This document shows, piece by piece, positions 1 through 8,820 of a stretch of DNA of 64,000 nucleotides. The stretch's first letter is position 1, and the number at the start of each line of letters is the position of its first letter. Position numbers and translations under genes: made by a program. The stretch comes from M55B165 sp964423265. Its GTDB lineage: Bacteria > Actinomycetota > Humimicrobiia > Humimicrobiales > Humimicrobiaceae. The DNA is taken from the NCBI GenBank assembly GCA_964423265.1, contig CAYREF010000003.1, positions 1 to 64,000 of the forward strand, read 5' to 3'. The notes under the pieces were generated by a model, which was not told the DNA's origin, did no database searches, and saw only the letters and a program-made list of their open reading frames with translations.

Positions 1-207
1 TTATATTTTAGCACTATAGATTAATTAAGATATTCTTGCGTACTATGTTATATGAGAAATATCAAATAAAAAACTAAAAATTTGCCTAGTTTTATAAATT
101 TTTTGAATTAAATCAAATAAATTATGGGAACTTTCTATTTGTTAATATGGGTTTAACCTAAAAAGCATGCTAATGATAAATATTGTATGTAAAATGGGGA
201 AACTTGT

Positions 208-366
208 TTGTTATTATTTCTGATTCCAAGATTTTTGGATAAAAGCTATATTATAAGTTGGGCAATGATATTTATATTATTTTTTGCTGGATCTATTCTG
301 CTTTTAACATTATTTTCATTTATCAGGGTAGCAAGCAAGGGAAAAATAATTACCACAATTGATTAA
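208..366 (+). CDS. possible small two-helix membrane protein (or gene remnant)
   Basis: An open frame of 52 codons can start at TTG 208, 7 bases after a GGGGA. It encodes a strongly hydrophobic peptide with one segment near residues 2-9 and a clear membrane helix near residues 18-38, followed by a short basic tail. It ends 4 bases into the convergent hypE gene. The composition is membrane-protein-like, but there is no recognisable family. It could equally be the 3' end of a degraded gene. Bases 1-207 are very AT-rich and show no gene, tRNA or clear terminator. Confidence 0.22.
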   Translation: MLLFLIPRFLDKSYIISWAMIFILFFAGSILLLTLFSFIRVASKGKIITTID

Positions 367-1394
367 CATATCCTGGGAAGCTGTTCTCCGTATTGGAAGT
401 CTAGCATGCGCGTGGTCCCAAATTCAGTATTTAGAATCAGCCTGGGCGATCCTTTTTTAGTAACTTCTCCAATAATTCTTGAATGCTTACCATATTTATT
501 TTCTTTCAACGTTTTTAAAATATCTTCTGCAGCATCTTTTTGGGCAAATATCACCATCTTGCCCTCATTGGCTATATATAAGGGGTCCAGGCCTAAGAAC
601 TCACATATTCCCCTAACTTCTTTGTCTACAGGTATGTCAGAACTATTTATTTCTATGCAGGTCCCAGAACTTTTTGCCATTTCCAGAAGTACGGTTGCCA
701 GCCCTCCTCTAGTAGCATCCCTTAAGGCATGGACTTTATTTATTTGGGCATATATTTGGCTAACTAGTAGACTGAGGGGAGCGCAATCACTTTTAACATT
801 AGAATGGAAGTCAAATTCTTTCCTCCTGCTTAGTATAGAAATCCCATGGTTTCCAATAGGGCCGTTAATTATAATTTTATCGCCGGGCTTGATATTAAGG
901 GGTGAAATATTTATATTTGGCCCTATTATTCCTATCCCTGAAGTATTTATATAAATTTTATCAGCATTTCCCTTTTCTACAACTTTGGTATCCCCGGTTA
1001 CAATTTTGGTGCCAGCCTCATTCAAGGTGTTTCTTATTGATTTTAATATTTTTTCCAGGTCCTGGAGCAAAAAGCCTTCTTCTATTATCAGGCTAAAGCT
1101 TAAGGCTAGTGGCTTGCAGCCTGAAGTTGCAAGGTCGTTTAGGGTTCCGCATATGCTTAATCTACCTATGTCTCCGCCTGGAAAAAATATTGGGTTTACC
1201 ACAAAACTATCTGTGGTGAAGGCAATCCTTCCTCTTTTATTTGCAAGGACAGCACTGTCTTCAAGCTTATTCAGGGCAGAATTTCCTAAATATTTAAGGA
1301 GCAAATTATTTATAAGCTGGCTGGTTTTAATGCCTCCGCCGCCATGAGATAATTGTATAACTTTGTTTTTAGTATTAATTTCTACCCCTTTCAT
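363..1394 (-). CDS. hypE: hydrogenase maturation protein HypE
   Basis: HypE dehydrates the thiocarboxamide it receives from HypF on its C-terminal cysteine, giving the cyanide ligand of the [NiFe]-hydrogenase iron. The 343-residue protein has the glycine-rich LSHGGGG start near residues 14-20, AIRS/PurM-like ATP-binding domains with DSAVL and TGDTKVV segments, a DATRGG motif, and the diagnostic C-terminal PRIC with the acceptor cysteine as last residue. The start at 1394 (MKGVEINT) is preferred over a longer frame because family members begin just before this motif. It overlaps hypD by 20 bases, suggesting translational coupling. It is the last gene of hypF-C-D-E. Confidence 0.96.
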   Translation of the reverse strand: MKGVEINTKNKVIQLSHGGGGIKTSQLINNLLLKYLGNSALNKLEDSAVLANKRGRIAFTTDSFVVNPIFFPGGDIGRLSICGTLNDLATSGCKPLALSFSLIIEEGFLLQDLEKILKSIRNTLNEAGTKIVTGDTKVVEKGNADKIYINTSGIGIIGPNINISPLNIKPGDKIIINGPIGNHGISILSRRKEFDFHSNVKSDCAPLSLLVSQIYAQINKVHALRDATRGGLATVLLEMAKSSGTCIEINSSDIPVDKEVRGICEFLGLDPLYIANEGKMVIFAQKDAAEDILKTLKENKYGKHSRIIGEVTKKGSPRLILNTEFGTTRMLDFQYGEQLPRIC

Positions 1395-2445
1395 ATTTAT
1401 AATAAGCTGCACAAGACCCTTCGCTTGATACCATGCAGGGACCAATGGGGTTTTCCGGGGTACAGGCTTTTGCAAAAAGTTTACACTCGGAGGGCTTTTT
1501 TATTCCCTTAAGTATTTCTCCGCAACTACAACCGGAATGCTGCTTTGGTATAATTTCCTTTACTGGGAATCTGTGCTTTGGATCAAATTCTTTAAACTCT
1601 TCCTTCAGGTCCAAGCCGCTTCCAGGAATAATTCCCAACCCCCTCCAGTTAGAATCTGCTTTGCAAAAAACATTATTGATTTGTTTTAATGCTTCCGGGT
1701 TTCCCTCTTCTTTTACCACCCTTCTATATTGTATATTTACTGATGATTGGCCGTTTTTTATTTGGCTTAGCATAGAATGTATGGAAATTATAATATCTAT
1801 GGGTTCAAAACCGCTTATTATGCAAGGTACATTATAGTTTTTAGGTATAAATTCATAGGGCTTGCTGCCGATGATAGCCGAGACATGGCCAGGGCATAGG
1901 AAACCGTCTATTTTAACATTTTCATCCTCCAACAGTATTTTTAATGCTGGAGGCACAATTTTATGGGTAGAAAAAACAAAAAAATTTCCAAGGTTCTCAG
2001 AAGCTGCCCTTTTTAGCACAACGGAGGTCAAAGGGGCTGTAGTCTCAAAGCCAATGGCAATAAATAGAGTGTTTACATTCCTATTTTCCATGGCAAAATT
2101 TAGTGCATCCATGGGCGAGTAGCAGACGGTAATATTTTTTCCGGTTGATTTCAAATCAAGCAGTGAGTCATGTGATCCCGGTACTCTTAACATATCACCA
2201 AAAGTAAAAACTTTCAGATCATAATTTTTTACAATTTCCAGAATCCAATCGATATCATAGATAGAGGTAACACATACCGGGCATCCTGGCCCGCTTATCA
2301 AGTTAATATTTTTTGGTAGCAACTGCCGGAGTCCATTTCGGGAAATAGCCATAGTATGGGTTCCGCATACTTCCATGATATTTATGGTCTTATCCAGGGT
2401 TAATTTTTGGATATCGTTAATATATTTATTTAAGCTTTTCCGCAT
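1375..2445 (-). CDS. hypD: hydrogenase maturation protein HypD
   Basis: HypD is the [4Fe-4S] scaffold that works with HypC to assemble the Fe(CN)2CO group of [NiFe]-hydrogenases. The 356-residue length is normal. Family motifs are visible: MEVCGTHTMAI near residue 24, GPGCPVCVT near residue 53, GFETTAP near residue 132, and a C-terminal cysteine-rich part with HSGCSCGE and later cysteines consistent with the Fe-S cluster ligands. It overlaps hypC by 20 bases upstream and hypE by 20 bases downstream, so the three are probably co-translated. Confidence 0.97.
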   Translation of the reverse strand: MRKSLNKYINDIQKLTLDKTINIMEVCGTHTMAISRNGLRQLLPKNINLISGPGCPVCVTSIYDIDWILEIVKNYDLKVFTFGDMLRVPGSHDSLLDLKSTGKNITVCYSPMDALNFAMENRNVNTLFIAIGFETTAPLTSVVLKRAASENLGNFFVFSTHKIVPPALKILLEDENVKIDGFLCPGHVSAIIGSKPYEFIPKNYNVPCIISGFEPIDIIISIHSMLSQIKNGQSSVNIQYRRVVKEEGNPEALKQINNVFCKADSNWRGLGIIPGSGLDLKEEFKEFDPKHRFPVKEIIPKQHSGCSCGEILKGIKKPSECKLFAKACTPENPIGPCMVSSEGSCAAYYKYERGRN

Positions 2446-2653
2446 CTAAATATTCCTTCCAGTATCCATGGGTTTTTAATGCTTCTTCCTTATCTATAAT
2501 TTGGATAGCAAAGCCGGCATGGACAATAACATAATCGCCAACTTTTGCTTCTGGTATTAAGGATATGTCTATTTCCTTGGTTACACCCATGTTTTCAACC
2601 TTTGCTGTGTTATCTTCTATTTTTAAAATTTTTGCTGGGATTGCTAAGCACAT
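2426..2653 (-). CDS. hypC: hydrogenase assembly chaperone HypC
   Basis: HypC is a small chaperone that carries the iron centre with HypD and delivers it to the hydrogenase large subunit. The start at 2653 gives the obligatory N-terminus MCLAIPAKI, whose Cys2 is the functional residue after Met removal. A GGAG Shine-Dalgarno lies just upstream (GAAAGGAGTAAT then ATG). At 75 residues it has the usual length and OB-fold pattern (GVTKEIDISL, VGDYVIVHAGFA). A longer upstream frame is rejected because it would bury Cys2. Confidence 0.96.
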   Translation of the reverse strand: MCLAIPAKILKIEDNTAKVENMGVTKEIDISLIPEAKVGDYVIVHAGFAIQIIDKEEALKTHGYWKEYLDAEKLK

Positions 2654-2663
2654 ATTACTCCTT

Positions 2664-4988
2664 TCATAAATAATTGCTGGCAAGATATGCTTGCCCCAGC
2701 GATATCCCGCCATCATTTACCGGCACTTTAAAATTGGTAAATACTTTAAATTTATTTTCCCTTAAGGTGGTAAAGCATTTTTTTAGTAATAAATTATTCT
2801 GGAAAACGCCTCCGCTTAAGGCTATATCCTCTATCCCGTATTTCTCCCTGATTTTCTGGCTAATATCCAGTACTGCCCTGGCAAGGGTATTATGGAATTT
2901 AGCTGATATTATATCAACAGTTACACCTTTGTGGATGTCTTTTATAATTTGTTCTAAAATATTAAAGTCATCAATTACAAATTTTTCTGCATCCAAATCT
3001 ATTTTGTAAAAATCATCACAACTATCATCGACGGCCATTTCCAAATGGATTGCTGCTTCCCCTTCATAGCTGTTTATGTGGGTGAGGTTAAGCAAGGAGC
3101 TAATGGCATCAAAAAACCTGCCCATGCTTGTAGTGAGGGGAGAGTTGTAACCTGAATCTGCCTGGGAAGCAATAACATTTGCCTCCATATTGCCAAAGAT
3201 ATCTTTATAAAATGGGAAATTATCATAAATAAAGGGAATAAAGTTGTCTCCTTTGCCTTTCAATTTTTGGTACTTATAGAGGTAGCTTAAAGCCATCCTG
3301 TATGGCTTCCTGATTGAGATTTCACCGCCGGGTATATATTTTTCCCTGAGATGTCCGATCCTGGAAAACCTGTTTTCTTTAATTAAAAATATTTCGCTTC
3401 CCCAAATTTTTCCGTCATCGCCATATCCGGTGCCATCCCAGGAAAATCCCAATAAGTTGTCTTCAATATTGTTTTCTGCCATTACGCTTGCTATATGAGC
3501 TTTGTGGTGCTGGAATGAATGCCTGGGAATTGATTTGTCAAATTTGGCCGCATATTTTGTAGAACTATAGGCTGGATGATTATCTGTAGCTATGATGTCA
3601 ATTTGGCTGATATTGAATAAATCCTTATATTTTTCTATTGTTTCTTCAAAAAATAAATTGGACTCTAAAGAACCTAGATCTCCTAAATGCTGGCTTACTA
3701 TTCCATATCTTTCCTTGTATATACAAAATGTGTTTTTTTCTTGTGCTCCCAGTGCTAGTATAGTTTTATCTTTTATATCCCTGCTTAGTTTCACGGGATA
3801 TGGAGAATAGCCCCGGGCTCTTCTTATAAGCATTTCACGGTTATCAAAAATCTTTACCACTGAATCATCATATCTTGAATATATTTCGCGGTCATGAATT
3901 AAAAAATAATCGCAAATTTCGTTTAATTTTTGCTTGGCCTGGTTATTTTTTGCTGCTATTGGCTCTTCTGTAATATTGCCGCTGGTCATAATCAGGGGTA
4001 TATCAAGATATTTAAAAAGCAAATGGTGGATGGGGGTATAGGGGAGCATTACCCCTTCAAATTGGTGATAGAAAGAGACATATTCAGATAAATATCTAGA
4101 ATTGCCTTTTTTAACTAACACTATGGGAGCCCTGGGAGATAACAGGCTGCTTATTTCTCTTCCGGATACTTTGAACTGTTTTTTAACCTCTTCTATGTTT
4201 TTAATCATTACTGCAAAAGGTTTAAAGGGTCTTTTTTTCCTTTGCCTTAGCTTGCCAACAACATCATCTGAGACAGCATCACAGGCTAGCTGAAACCCTC
4301 CCAGGCTTTTTATTCCTATAATTTTACCTTCCAGTATTTTTTGGGCTGCCAGGTTAATGGGATTTTCCCCGGACACAGGACTTCCTTTTGAGTCTACCAG
4401 GGAAAGCGTAGGTCCGCATTTATTGCAAGCGATTGGCTGTGCATGAAATCTTCTGTCGCGGGGATCAAAGTATTCATTCTCACATTGGCTACATTTTTTA
4501 AATTTTTTCATGGTTGTATACGGCCTGTCATAAGGCAGCTTTTCTATTATAGTAAACCTGGGGCCGCAATTGGTACAGTTTGTAAAGGGATATAGATATC
4601 TCCTGCTGTCATCCTGATTATGTATGTCCTTTATACATTCTTTGCAGGTGGCAAGGTCGGGGGAAATTAACTGAAATTCTTTTTTACCTTTCTTGCTTTT
4701 TTCAATAGAAAATCTTTCTATGCTGGTAAAAGGTTCTTCTTTTACTTCAATGTTTTCAATTATAGCGGGCGAAGGCTTTCTCTCTTTTATGCTATGGATA
4801 AATTTATGTATTAATTTTGGAGAGCCATTAGCTGTGATGAGTACCCCTTCTGTAGTATTTGAAACTCTTCCGCTTATTTTATATTCATGAGCCAGGTTGA
4901 AAATAAAGGGTCTAAAACCAACGCCCTGCACTATTCCCAATATTTTAATTTTATAAGTTTTTACTTTATTTTTGGTTTCGGTTTTCAT
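2664..4988 (-). CDS. hypF: carbamoyltransferase HypF
   Basis: HypF uses carbamoyl phosphate and ATP to place a carbamoyl group on the HypE C-terminal cysteine, the first step of cyanide ligand synthesis. Domains in order over 774 residues are: an acylphosphatase-like domain (GIVQGVGFRPF, about 10-95); two zinc-finger modules with CKEC, CTNCGPRF, CSQC and CNKCGP cysteine pairs (about 105-190); a YrdC-like domain (about 200-375); and a Kae1-like domain containing HHKAHIASVMAEN and ALSGGVFQNN. The start at 4988 (MKTETKNK) is chosen over an upstream frame of 13 more codons, which lacks family similarity. It heads the hyp operon, 10 bases before hypC. Confidence 0.96.
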   Translation of the reverse strand: MKTETKNKVKTYKIKILGIVQGVGFRPFIFNLAHEYKISGRVSNTTEGVLITANGSPKLIHKFIHSIKERKPSPAIIENIEVKEEPFTSIERFSIEKSKKGKKEFQLISPDLATCKECIKDIHNQDDSRRYLYPFTNCTNCGPRFTIIEKLPYDRPYTTMKKFKKCSQCENEYFDPRDRRFHAQPIACNKCGPTLSLVDSKGSPVSGENPINLAAQKILEGKIIGIKSLGGFQLACDAVSDDVVGKLRQRKKRPFKPFAVMIKNIEEVKKQFKVSGREISSLLSPRAPIVLVKKGNSRYLSEYVSFYHQFEGVMLPYTPIHHLLFKYLDIPLIMTSGNITEEPIAAKNNQAKQKLNEICDYFLIHDREIYSRYDDSVVKIFDNREMLIRRARGYSPYPVKLSRDIKDKTILALGAQEKNTFCIYKERYGIVSQHLGDLGSLESNLFFEETIEKYKDLFNISQIDIIATDNHPAYSSTKYAAKFDKSIPRHSFQHHKAHIASVMAENNIEDNLLGFSWDGTGYGDDGKIWGSEIFLIKENRFSRIGHLREKYIPGGEISIRKPYRMALSYLYKYQKLKGKGDNFIPFIYDNFPFYKDIFGNMEANVIASQADSGYNSPLTTSMGRFFDAISSLLNLTHINSYEGEAAIHLEMAVDDSCDDFYKIDLDAEKFVIDDFNILEQIIKDIHKGVTVDIISAKFHNTLARAVLDISQKIREKYGIEDIALSGGVFQNNLLLKKCFTTLRENKFKVFTNFKVPVNDGGISLGQAYLASNYL

Positions 4989-5056
4989 TATTCCATTTAA
5001 GATAATAAATTTTAGATATTTTAGCAACTTTAAATGGTATTGTTAAATTTTTTAAG

Positions 5057-5086
5057 TTAAACTAAATAATTTATTTATGATATACT
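5057..5086 (+). promoter_or_regulatory. candidate sigma70-type promoter for the RHH gene
   Basis: TTAAAC and TATACT hexamers are separated by 18 bases, about 30 bases upstream of the ATG at 5119. The region between the divergent hypF gene and this gene is only 130 bases and very AT-rich, so chance matches are likely. Confidence 0.35.
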
Positions 5087-5118
5087 TTTTAAGTAAATAA
5101 TAATCTAATTTTTTGCTT

Positions 5119-5310
5119 ATGGCTCCAAAAAAAGTAATGCATTCGTTCAAAATAGAAAAAGACCTAATTGAACGCGCAAAAAAAGAAGCTAAAAGCCAGT
5201 CCATGGCTACTTCTGTATTTATAAGGCAAGCAATAATAGAAAAGCTAGAAAAGAAAAAGAAGCTGGAAGAGCTTGAAGAAAGAATTAAGAAACTCGAAGA
5301 AAAAGAATAA
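5119..5310 (+). CDS. small ribbon-helix-helix (CopG/Arc-type) DNA-binding protein with coiled-coil tail
   Basis: The 63-residue protein has a short beta-strand-like segment (MHSFKIEKDL) followed by two helices (IERAKKEAKSQ and ATSVFIRQAIIEKL), the usual layout of ribbon-helix-helix repressors. A highly charged Lys/Glu tail (about 38-63) with leucines at heptad spacing probably forms a coiled coil. No toxin gene is adjacent, so an antitoxin role is not supported. The ATG at 5119 has no visible Shine-Dalgarno, and a TTG two codons upstream is possible. It is the only plus-strand gene between two minus-strand operons, so it may regulate either. Function is inferred from fold pattern only. Confidence 0.7.
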   Translation: MAPKKVMHSFKIEKDLIERAKKEAKSQSMATSVFIRQAIIEKLEKKKKLEELEERIKKLEEKE

Positions 5311-5327
5311 TAGCTTTTTTTATTCTT
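5303..5327. terminator. bidirectional hairpin between convergent genes
   Basis: AAGAATAA and TTATTCTT form an 8-bp stem with a 9-base loop, overlapping the ends of the RHH gene and the convergent CBM9-like gene. The stem is AT-only, so it would be weak, but T-rich and A-rich flanks would serve both strands. Confidence 0.4.
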
Positions 5328-6531
5328 CTATATCTTTTTCAGTTAAATCTTCTGCATCAATTAAAACAATATTTCCCAAGGTAAAGGTATTGTTAAAATC
5401 AAATTGCTCAGATGAAGAAATTACTAATTCTGTAGAATCTAAATGATCAGTATCTAAAATAGAAATAGTAAAACCTAGTATGTCTTCATCCTGCGGATTG
5501 TAATTTGTAAAATTATACCACGGTATACTAGCCTCAATTAAATAACCGTTAGATAAACGTGACGACTTAATATCCGCTCCATCTGGGGGAGAATTGGAAG
5601 GCCATCTGATAAAAGCCTCAGCTGCTATGTTGTTAAAGTTGCCAGGAGAGACTTCTATCTGGTAATCATCGCTGTTTAAAAATTGTATTTGGTAATCGCC
5701 TTCAAGGTCTGTATCTAGAACTATGACCACGCTATCCCCGTTGTTTAACTGGTCTCCAGTAAAGGATTGGGAAAATACATCATCGATAACTTCCACTGCA
5801 AAGTAAAAATTATCATCATCCCAGCATGAATAAAATGTCCCTGAAATATCTGTGTGGCTGGTATAATTTTCTTTTTTAATTGTGGGTACAAAATTTGAAA
5901 ATTTTTCATAAATATCCCACTCTTGGATACTGGCATCTATTATCGGGGGAGTATAGCATTTATATGAGAAAATGGGTTTTCCGTTCACATCATTTTGCTT
6001 GCGGTATTGTGATTCTGAAAGTATCCTAGCCTTTTTTTCTTCGATATCCTCACTGATTATTATCTCCTCTGATTCCTCCTGCTCATAGTTCACTAAAAAA
6101 GAAACTTCATTAGAAACAGCCACAATTTCATCTTCATCATTTACTGCCTGGGCTTGTATTTCGTATTCTCCAGCTTCTTTTGGGTTCCAGTTGAATTCAT
6201 AGGGGGGTGCTGTAAATGTTTTTATTATTTCTCCGTTAAGTAAAACGTTTATATCCATGTTCTTGTTTTCTATTTCTTTTGCTTTAATTTCTATGGGCAC
6301 ACTCTCATTGGTATTAATAAAATTGTATATCTTACTATCTGTGGGGGAAGCAATAAATACATTATATTCTTCTACAGTTTCTGTTTCTACCGCCGTCTGG
6401 GAGAAAAAGTTTAAGTTAAGCCTGTTATTTATTGCAAAAAAAATAAATAAGGCCAATCCTATTATTATAATAAAAATAATATACGGGAAACGGTCCAGCA
6501 GGAAAGTTAGTTTCTTATATTTATTTTTCAT
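5320..6531 (-). CDS. membrane-anchored Ig-like and CBM9-like domain protein
   Basis: The 403-residue protein has a short basic N-terminus, one membrane helix (about residues 16-33) and a large outside portion. Residues about 55-145 look like a bacterial Ig-like domain (PYEFNWNPKEAGEYEIQAQA is typical). Residues about 195-395 resemble carbohydrate-binding module family 9 or DOMON-type sandwiches (PIIDASIQEWD, FYSCWDDDNFYFAVEVIDD, then a DGADIKSSR region and EASIPW). No catalytic domain is seen, so it may bind a surface polysaccharide or haem. ATG 6531 is preferred; it overlaps the end of the EF-G-like gene by 11 bases. A TTG start at 6555 is possible but has no ribosome site. Confidence 0.7.
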   Translation of the reverse strand: MKNKYKKLTFLLDRFPYIIFIIIIGLALFIFFAINNRLNLNFFSQTAVETETVEEYNVFIASPTDSKIYNFINTNESVPIEIKAKEIENKNMDINVLLNGEIIKTFTAPPYEFNWNPKEAGEYEIQAQAVNDEDEIVAVSNEVSFLVNYEQEESEEIIISEDIEEKKARILSESQYRKQNDVNGKPIFSYKCYTPPIIDASIQEWDIYEKFSNFVPTIKKENYTSHTDISGTFYSCWDDDNFYFAVEVIDDVFSQSFTGDQLNNGDSVVIVLDTDLEGDYQIQFLNSDDYQIEVSPGNFNNIAAEAFIRWPSNSPPDGADIKSSRLSNGYLIEASIPWYNFTNYNPQDEDILGFTISILDTDHLDSTELVISSSEQFDFNNTFTLGNIVLIDAEDLTEKDIEE

Positions 6532-8608
6532 CCTTTTCTTTTTGCCTTTCCTCAATTAATTTTTCGGTAAGGTTTGGCGGCAATTCTTCATAATGAGAAA
6601 AATTTTGCTTGAAAAAGCCCCGCCCTTTAGTTATGGAAATTAAATCTATAGCATAATTAAATGTTTCTGCTTGGGGTACATTAGCTTTTATGGTTTGTGT
6701 TTTGTTGTCTGATGGGGCCATAGAAATTATTTTGCCCCGCCTGGAATTTATATCCCCAATTATGTCTCCCATATATTCTTCAGGAACAATTATTTCAAGT
6801 TCCATTATGGGCTCCAGCAAACAGGGGCTGGCTTGTTGCATACCCTTTTTAAAAGCCATGGATGCAGCAATTTTAAAAGCCATCTCAGAAGAGTCAACGC
6901 TGTGGAAGGAGCCGTCAAAGAGGTTTACGTGCACATTTACTACTGGGTACTTTGCAAGCACACCTTCTTTCATGGCTTCTACTACCCCTTTTTCTACTCC
7001 TGGTATATAGCCTTTTGGAATAGCGCCACCAAAAATAGTGTCTTCAAATTCATAGCCTTCGCCATGCTTTTTAGGTTTCAGCTTCAAGAATACATGGCCA
7101 TACTGGCCCCTGCCACCTGATTGTTTTTTGTATTTGTATTCGGTTTCTATCTCCTTTTTTATGGTCTCCTTATAGGCTACTTCTGGGGTTTGCAGTTCAG
7201 CGCCTATCTCAAATTTTTTCTTTAAGCTTTCCTTAACAATGGAAAGGTGTAACTCTCCCATTCCCCATACAAGATTTTGGTTTGTTTCAGAGTCTATTTC
7301 TTGTTTTAAAGTAGGATCTTCCTCAATTAGCCTGGAAAGTCCGCTATTTATTTTTTCTTCATCGCCTTTGGTCAAGGGCACTATGGTTCTGGGAAGGGTG
7401 GGTTCAGGGTATATCACTTTTTCAATCTCTAATGGATTGTCTTCTAAAGAAATAGTATCATCATTCGAAATTTCAGTTATTTTTGAAACAGCAACTATAT
7501 CTCCACAGGTTGCTTTCTCAATTTCAGTCTGTTCTTTGCCCTGTAGGTCAAAAATGTTGGAGAATTTAAAAGATTTTTCTGCTCCTGACACATAATAGCT
7601 CTCATTAGCTTTTATCTGGCCAGAGAAAAGTCTGAATACAGAAAGTTTTCCAATATACGGGTCCGACATGGTTTTAAACACATAGCCGCAAACTGGCCCA
7701 CCTTCAGTTGGCTGGATTTCAGCTTCACTGCCATCTGGAATTTTGCTGGCTTTTACAGGATTAGTTTCCAGGGGGGAGGGCATTAGCTGATTTATGTATC
7801 CCATTAAAATATCAATTCCAAAATTTTTTCCAGAAGATATTGAAAACAGGGGTATTACTTTCCCTTCCATAACAGCCTTTTTAAAATTTTTAGCAATTAA
7901 TTCACTGCTAATATTTTCCCCTTCTAAATATTTGTTTAGCAGTTCATCGTCGGTTTCAACAATTGATTCTATTAATTCATTGTGGTGGCTTTCCGCATTC
8001 TCTTTGTATTTGCCGGCTACCTCCGTTTCTTCACCTTTTGAAGAATCAGTCTTGTAATTAAATGCCTTGTTTTTTAACAGATCAATTACTTGTGAAAAAT
8101 TTTCACCTGTTTCTGCCGGAATGGTTATGGGTACTAAATTTATATTGTAATTGTTTTTAACTTTTTCCAGTGAAGCAAAGAAATCCAAATTCTCCTGGTC
8201 TAGCTTGTTGAACACGCAAAATGTTGGCACTTGCTTTTGTTTAAGCAGCCTTACAATTCTCTCAGAGGTAGCTTGTATTCCTGATTTTGGGTCAACCAGG
8301 AATAATGCACCGTCAATTATTTGGGTGGCGGCATATCCTTTGCCAATAAAGTCTATATAGCCAGGGGTATCTACCAGGTTAATATGGTAGCCGTCCCAGT
8401 TGTAATTTAGTACGCTGGAATTTATAGAAAAGCCCTTCTCTTTCTCAATAGGGTCATTATCTGATACTGTATTTTTGCTTTCAACATTTCCTAATCTATC
8501 GGTAACCCCCGAATTAAAAAGAAAACATTCAGAGAGTGTTGTTTTGCCTGTGCTATTACCAGAAACCAATCCTATAACTTTCTTTTTATCACCACTTACA
8601 TTACTCAT
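6521..8608 (-). CDS. elongation factor G-like GTPase (EF-G paralogue, FusA2-type)
   Basis: This is a translational GTPase of 695 residues with the EF-G domain order. The G domain has a P-loop GNSTGKTT, a DTPGYIDF switch and an NKLD specificity motif. It is followed by domain II, then domain IV (GGRGQYGHV, GGAIPKGYIPGVEKG) and domain V (PEEYMGDIIGDINSRRG). The P-loop is not the AHIDAGKTT of canonical EF-G, and the gene is not beside rpsG, rpsL or tuf, so it is a paralogue whose cellular role is not well defined. The start at 8608 follows a GGGAGGAAATTA ribosome site; a frame extending 33 codons upstream is rejected. Confidence 0.9.
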   Translation of the reverse strand: MSNVSGDKKKVIGLVSGNSTGKTTLSECFLFNSGVTDRLGNVESKNTVSDNDPIEKEKGFSINSSVLNYNWDGYHINLVDTPGYIDFIGKGYAATQIIDGALFLVDPKSGIQATSERIVRLLKQKQVPTFCVFNKLDQENLDFFASLEKVKNNYNINLVPITIPAETGENFSQVIDLLKNKAFNYKTDSSKGEETEVAGKYKENAESHHNELIESIVETDDELLNKYLEGENISSELIAKNFKKAVMEGKVIPLFSISSGKNFGIDILMGYINQLMPSPLETNPVKASKIPDGSEAEIQPTEGGPVCGYVFKTMSDPYIGKLSVFRLFSGQIKANESYYVSGAEKSFKFSNIFDLQGKEQTEIEKATCGDIVAVSKITEISNDDTISLEDNPLEIEKVIYPEPTLPRTIVPLTKGDEEKINSGLSRLIEEDPTLKQEIDSETNQNLVWGMGELHLSIVKESLKKKFEIGAELQTPEVAYKETIKKEIETEYKYKKQSGGRGQYGHVFLKLKPKKHGEGYEFEDTIFGGAIPKGYIPGVEKGVVEAMKEGVLAKYPVVNVHVNLFDGSFHSVDSSEMAFKIAASMAFKKGMQQASPCLLEPIMELEIIVPEEYMGDIIGDINSRRGKIISMAPSDNKTQTIKANVPQAETFNYAIDLISITKGRGFFKQNFSHYEELPPNLTEKLIEERQKEKDEK

Positions 8609-8726
8609 TAATTTCCTCCCAAAAATAGACATTAAAATTTTAAAAAGGCTTAAATCATAGAAAAAAATATACCATAAAAACATAGTTGTGTAAAAAAGTT
8701 TAACCATTATAATAAGGGGGTTGAAG

Positions 8727-8756
8727 TTGTCGAAAGTTTTGGCAGAGTGCTATAAT
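8727..8756 (+). promoter_or_regulatory. candidate promoter region upstream of lemA-htpX
   Basis: TTGTCG and TATAAT are spaced by 18 bases. A second TATAAT at 8776-8781 lies in an imperfect direct repeat of the first (TATAATTTTGATAGG versus TATAATTTGTTAGG), suggesting two overlapping start sites or a repeated regulator box. The divergent EF-G-like gene starts 119 bases away. Confidence 0.4.
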
Positions 8757-8820
8757 TTTGATAGGCTTAATGTGTTATAATTTGTTAGGATAAAATATTT
8801 ACTAATTTGGAGGAAATTAA

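Noticed and set aside
406..954. Plus-strand open frame of 182 codons across hypE
   Set aside because: It is antisense to a clear hypE and has no family similarity; a shadow frame.
1395..1475. Longer hypE N-terminus starting at 1475
   Set aside because: The extra residues lie inside hypD coding sequence and do not resemble HypE; MKGVEINT at 1394 fits.
8609..8707. 33-residue N-terminal extension of the EF-G-like gene
   Set aside because: The hydrophobic extension has no ribosome site and is unlike EF-G; the ATG at 8608 has a strong GGAGG upstream.
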